A stretch of DNA of 6,567 nt from Pseudomonadota bacterium (GTDB taxonomy: Bacteria > Pseudomonadota > Gammaproteobacteria > Steroidobacterales > Steroidobacteraceae): the NCBI GenBank assembly GCA_021779875.1, contig JAJXZV010000057.1, positions 1 to 6,567 on the forward strand, given 5' to 3'. The translations under genes and the position numbers were made by a program. How positions within the stretch are numbered: position 1 is the first letter of the stretch; every line of letters begins with the position of its first letter. The notes below the pieces were generated by a model. That model worked only from the letters and a program-made list of their open reading frames with translations. It did no database searches and was not told the origin of the DNA. Shown piece after piece: positions 6,359-6,567 of this stretch.

Positions 6359-6567
6359 AATGACAAGCGCACGATCCAGGCGCTGGTCACCCCCTCGAAC
6401 AAGGCGCTTGCCGGCGATTACATGGCGACGCTGCGCGCCAACGCCCAAGGCGATTCGAGCTCGGCCGACTTCAGGATCACGGTGACGACCTCGACGCTGT
6501 GGGGCATCGTCGGCGTCGGCATCGTCGCCATCGCGCTGCTCGTCGCCGTGGGCGCCGTGGCGCGATA
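6353..6567 (+). CDS. C-terminal fragment of a membrane-anchored NEW3-domain protein
   Basis: The plus-strand frame (codons from 6353) gives about 71 residues and runs off the window with an incomplete codon TA. It starts APNDKRTIQALVTPSNKAL, then AGDYMATLRANAQGD, SSADFRITVTTSTLWG, and ends in a hydrophobic helix, GIVGVGIVAIALLVAVGAVA. The pattern of a beta-sandwich edge (TPSNKALAGDYMATLRA), a TSTLWG turn and a single C-terminal membrane helix matches the end of COG1470-type proteins with NPCBM-associated NEW3 domains. These are exported and are often found beside ABC transporter genes. The family is recalled, not searched. The upstream part of the gene is missing because flhF begins on the other strand at the junction. 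Base composition does not differ obviously from the neighbouring genes. It has no evident role in motility. Confidence 0.65.

Overview
The window is GC-rich (roughly two thirds G+C by eye) bacterial DNA, with nearly every base coding on the minus strand. Gene content and order (flhF-flhG-fliA followed by a MotC/MotD-type stator pair) point to a gammaproteobacterium with polar flagella. Protein wording such as the MotD N-terminus resembles Xanthomonadales-like or neighbouring lineages more than enterics. The lineage is an inference from remembered family sequences. A window of this size, with a truncated gene at each end and an abrupt break near the right end, looks like a metagenomic contig.

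Reading along the minus strand (right to left): a 5'-truncated flhF (SRP-type GTPase that places the polar flagellum) overlaps flhG (MinD-type ATPase that limits flagellar number) by 8 nt. flhG overlaps fliA (sigma-28) by the 4-nt ATGA. fliA is followed after 5 nt by motC, and motC after 13 nt by motD. This is one tightly coupled flagellar unit covering location, number, late-gene transcription and the torque-generating stator. Chemotaxis genes (cheYZA, cheB), which sit between fliA and motCD in Pseudomonas, are absent here. A second unit follows motD: a GNAT acetyltransferase, then a secreted S9-family serine peptidase whose catalytic half lies beyond the left edge.

Regulatory signals I can support are an exact sigma-28 -10 octamer inside the 3' end of flhG, 91 bp before fliA, which could let FliA amplify its own expression, and a TATACT -10-like box just before the GNAT gene that would give a nearly leaderless mRNA. 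The GNAT start codon also lies in the loop of an 8-bp, all-GC hairpin.

The last ~210 bases do not belong to the flagellar operon. On the plus strand they encode the C-terminal end of a membrane-anchored NEW3-type (COG1470-like) protein, which abuts flhF codons at about 6347-6358. Both genes lose their 5' parts at this point. The likeliest explanation is a chimeric join in assembly; a real inversion or deletion is the alternative. I see no mobile element, CRISPR array, tRNA or rRNA, no gene-free stretch over 300 bases, and no convincing undescribed system.
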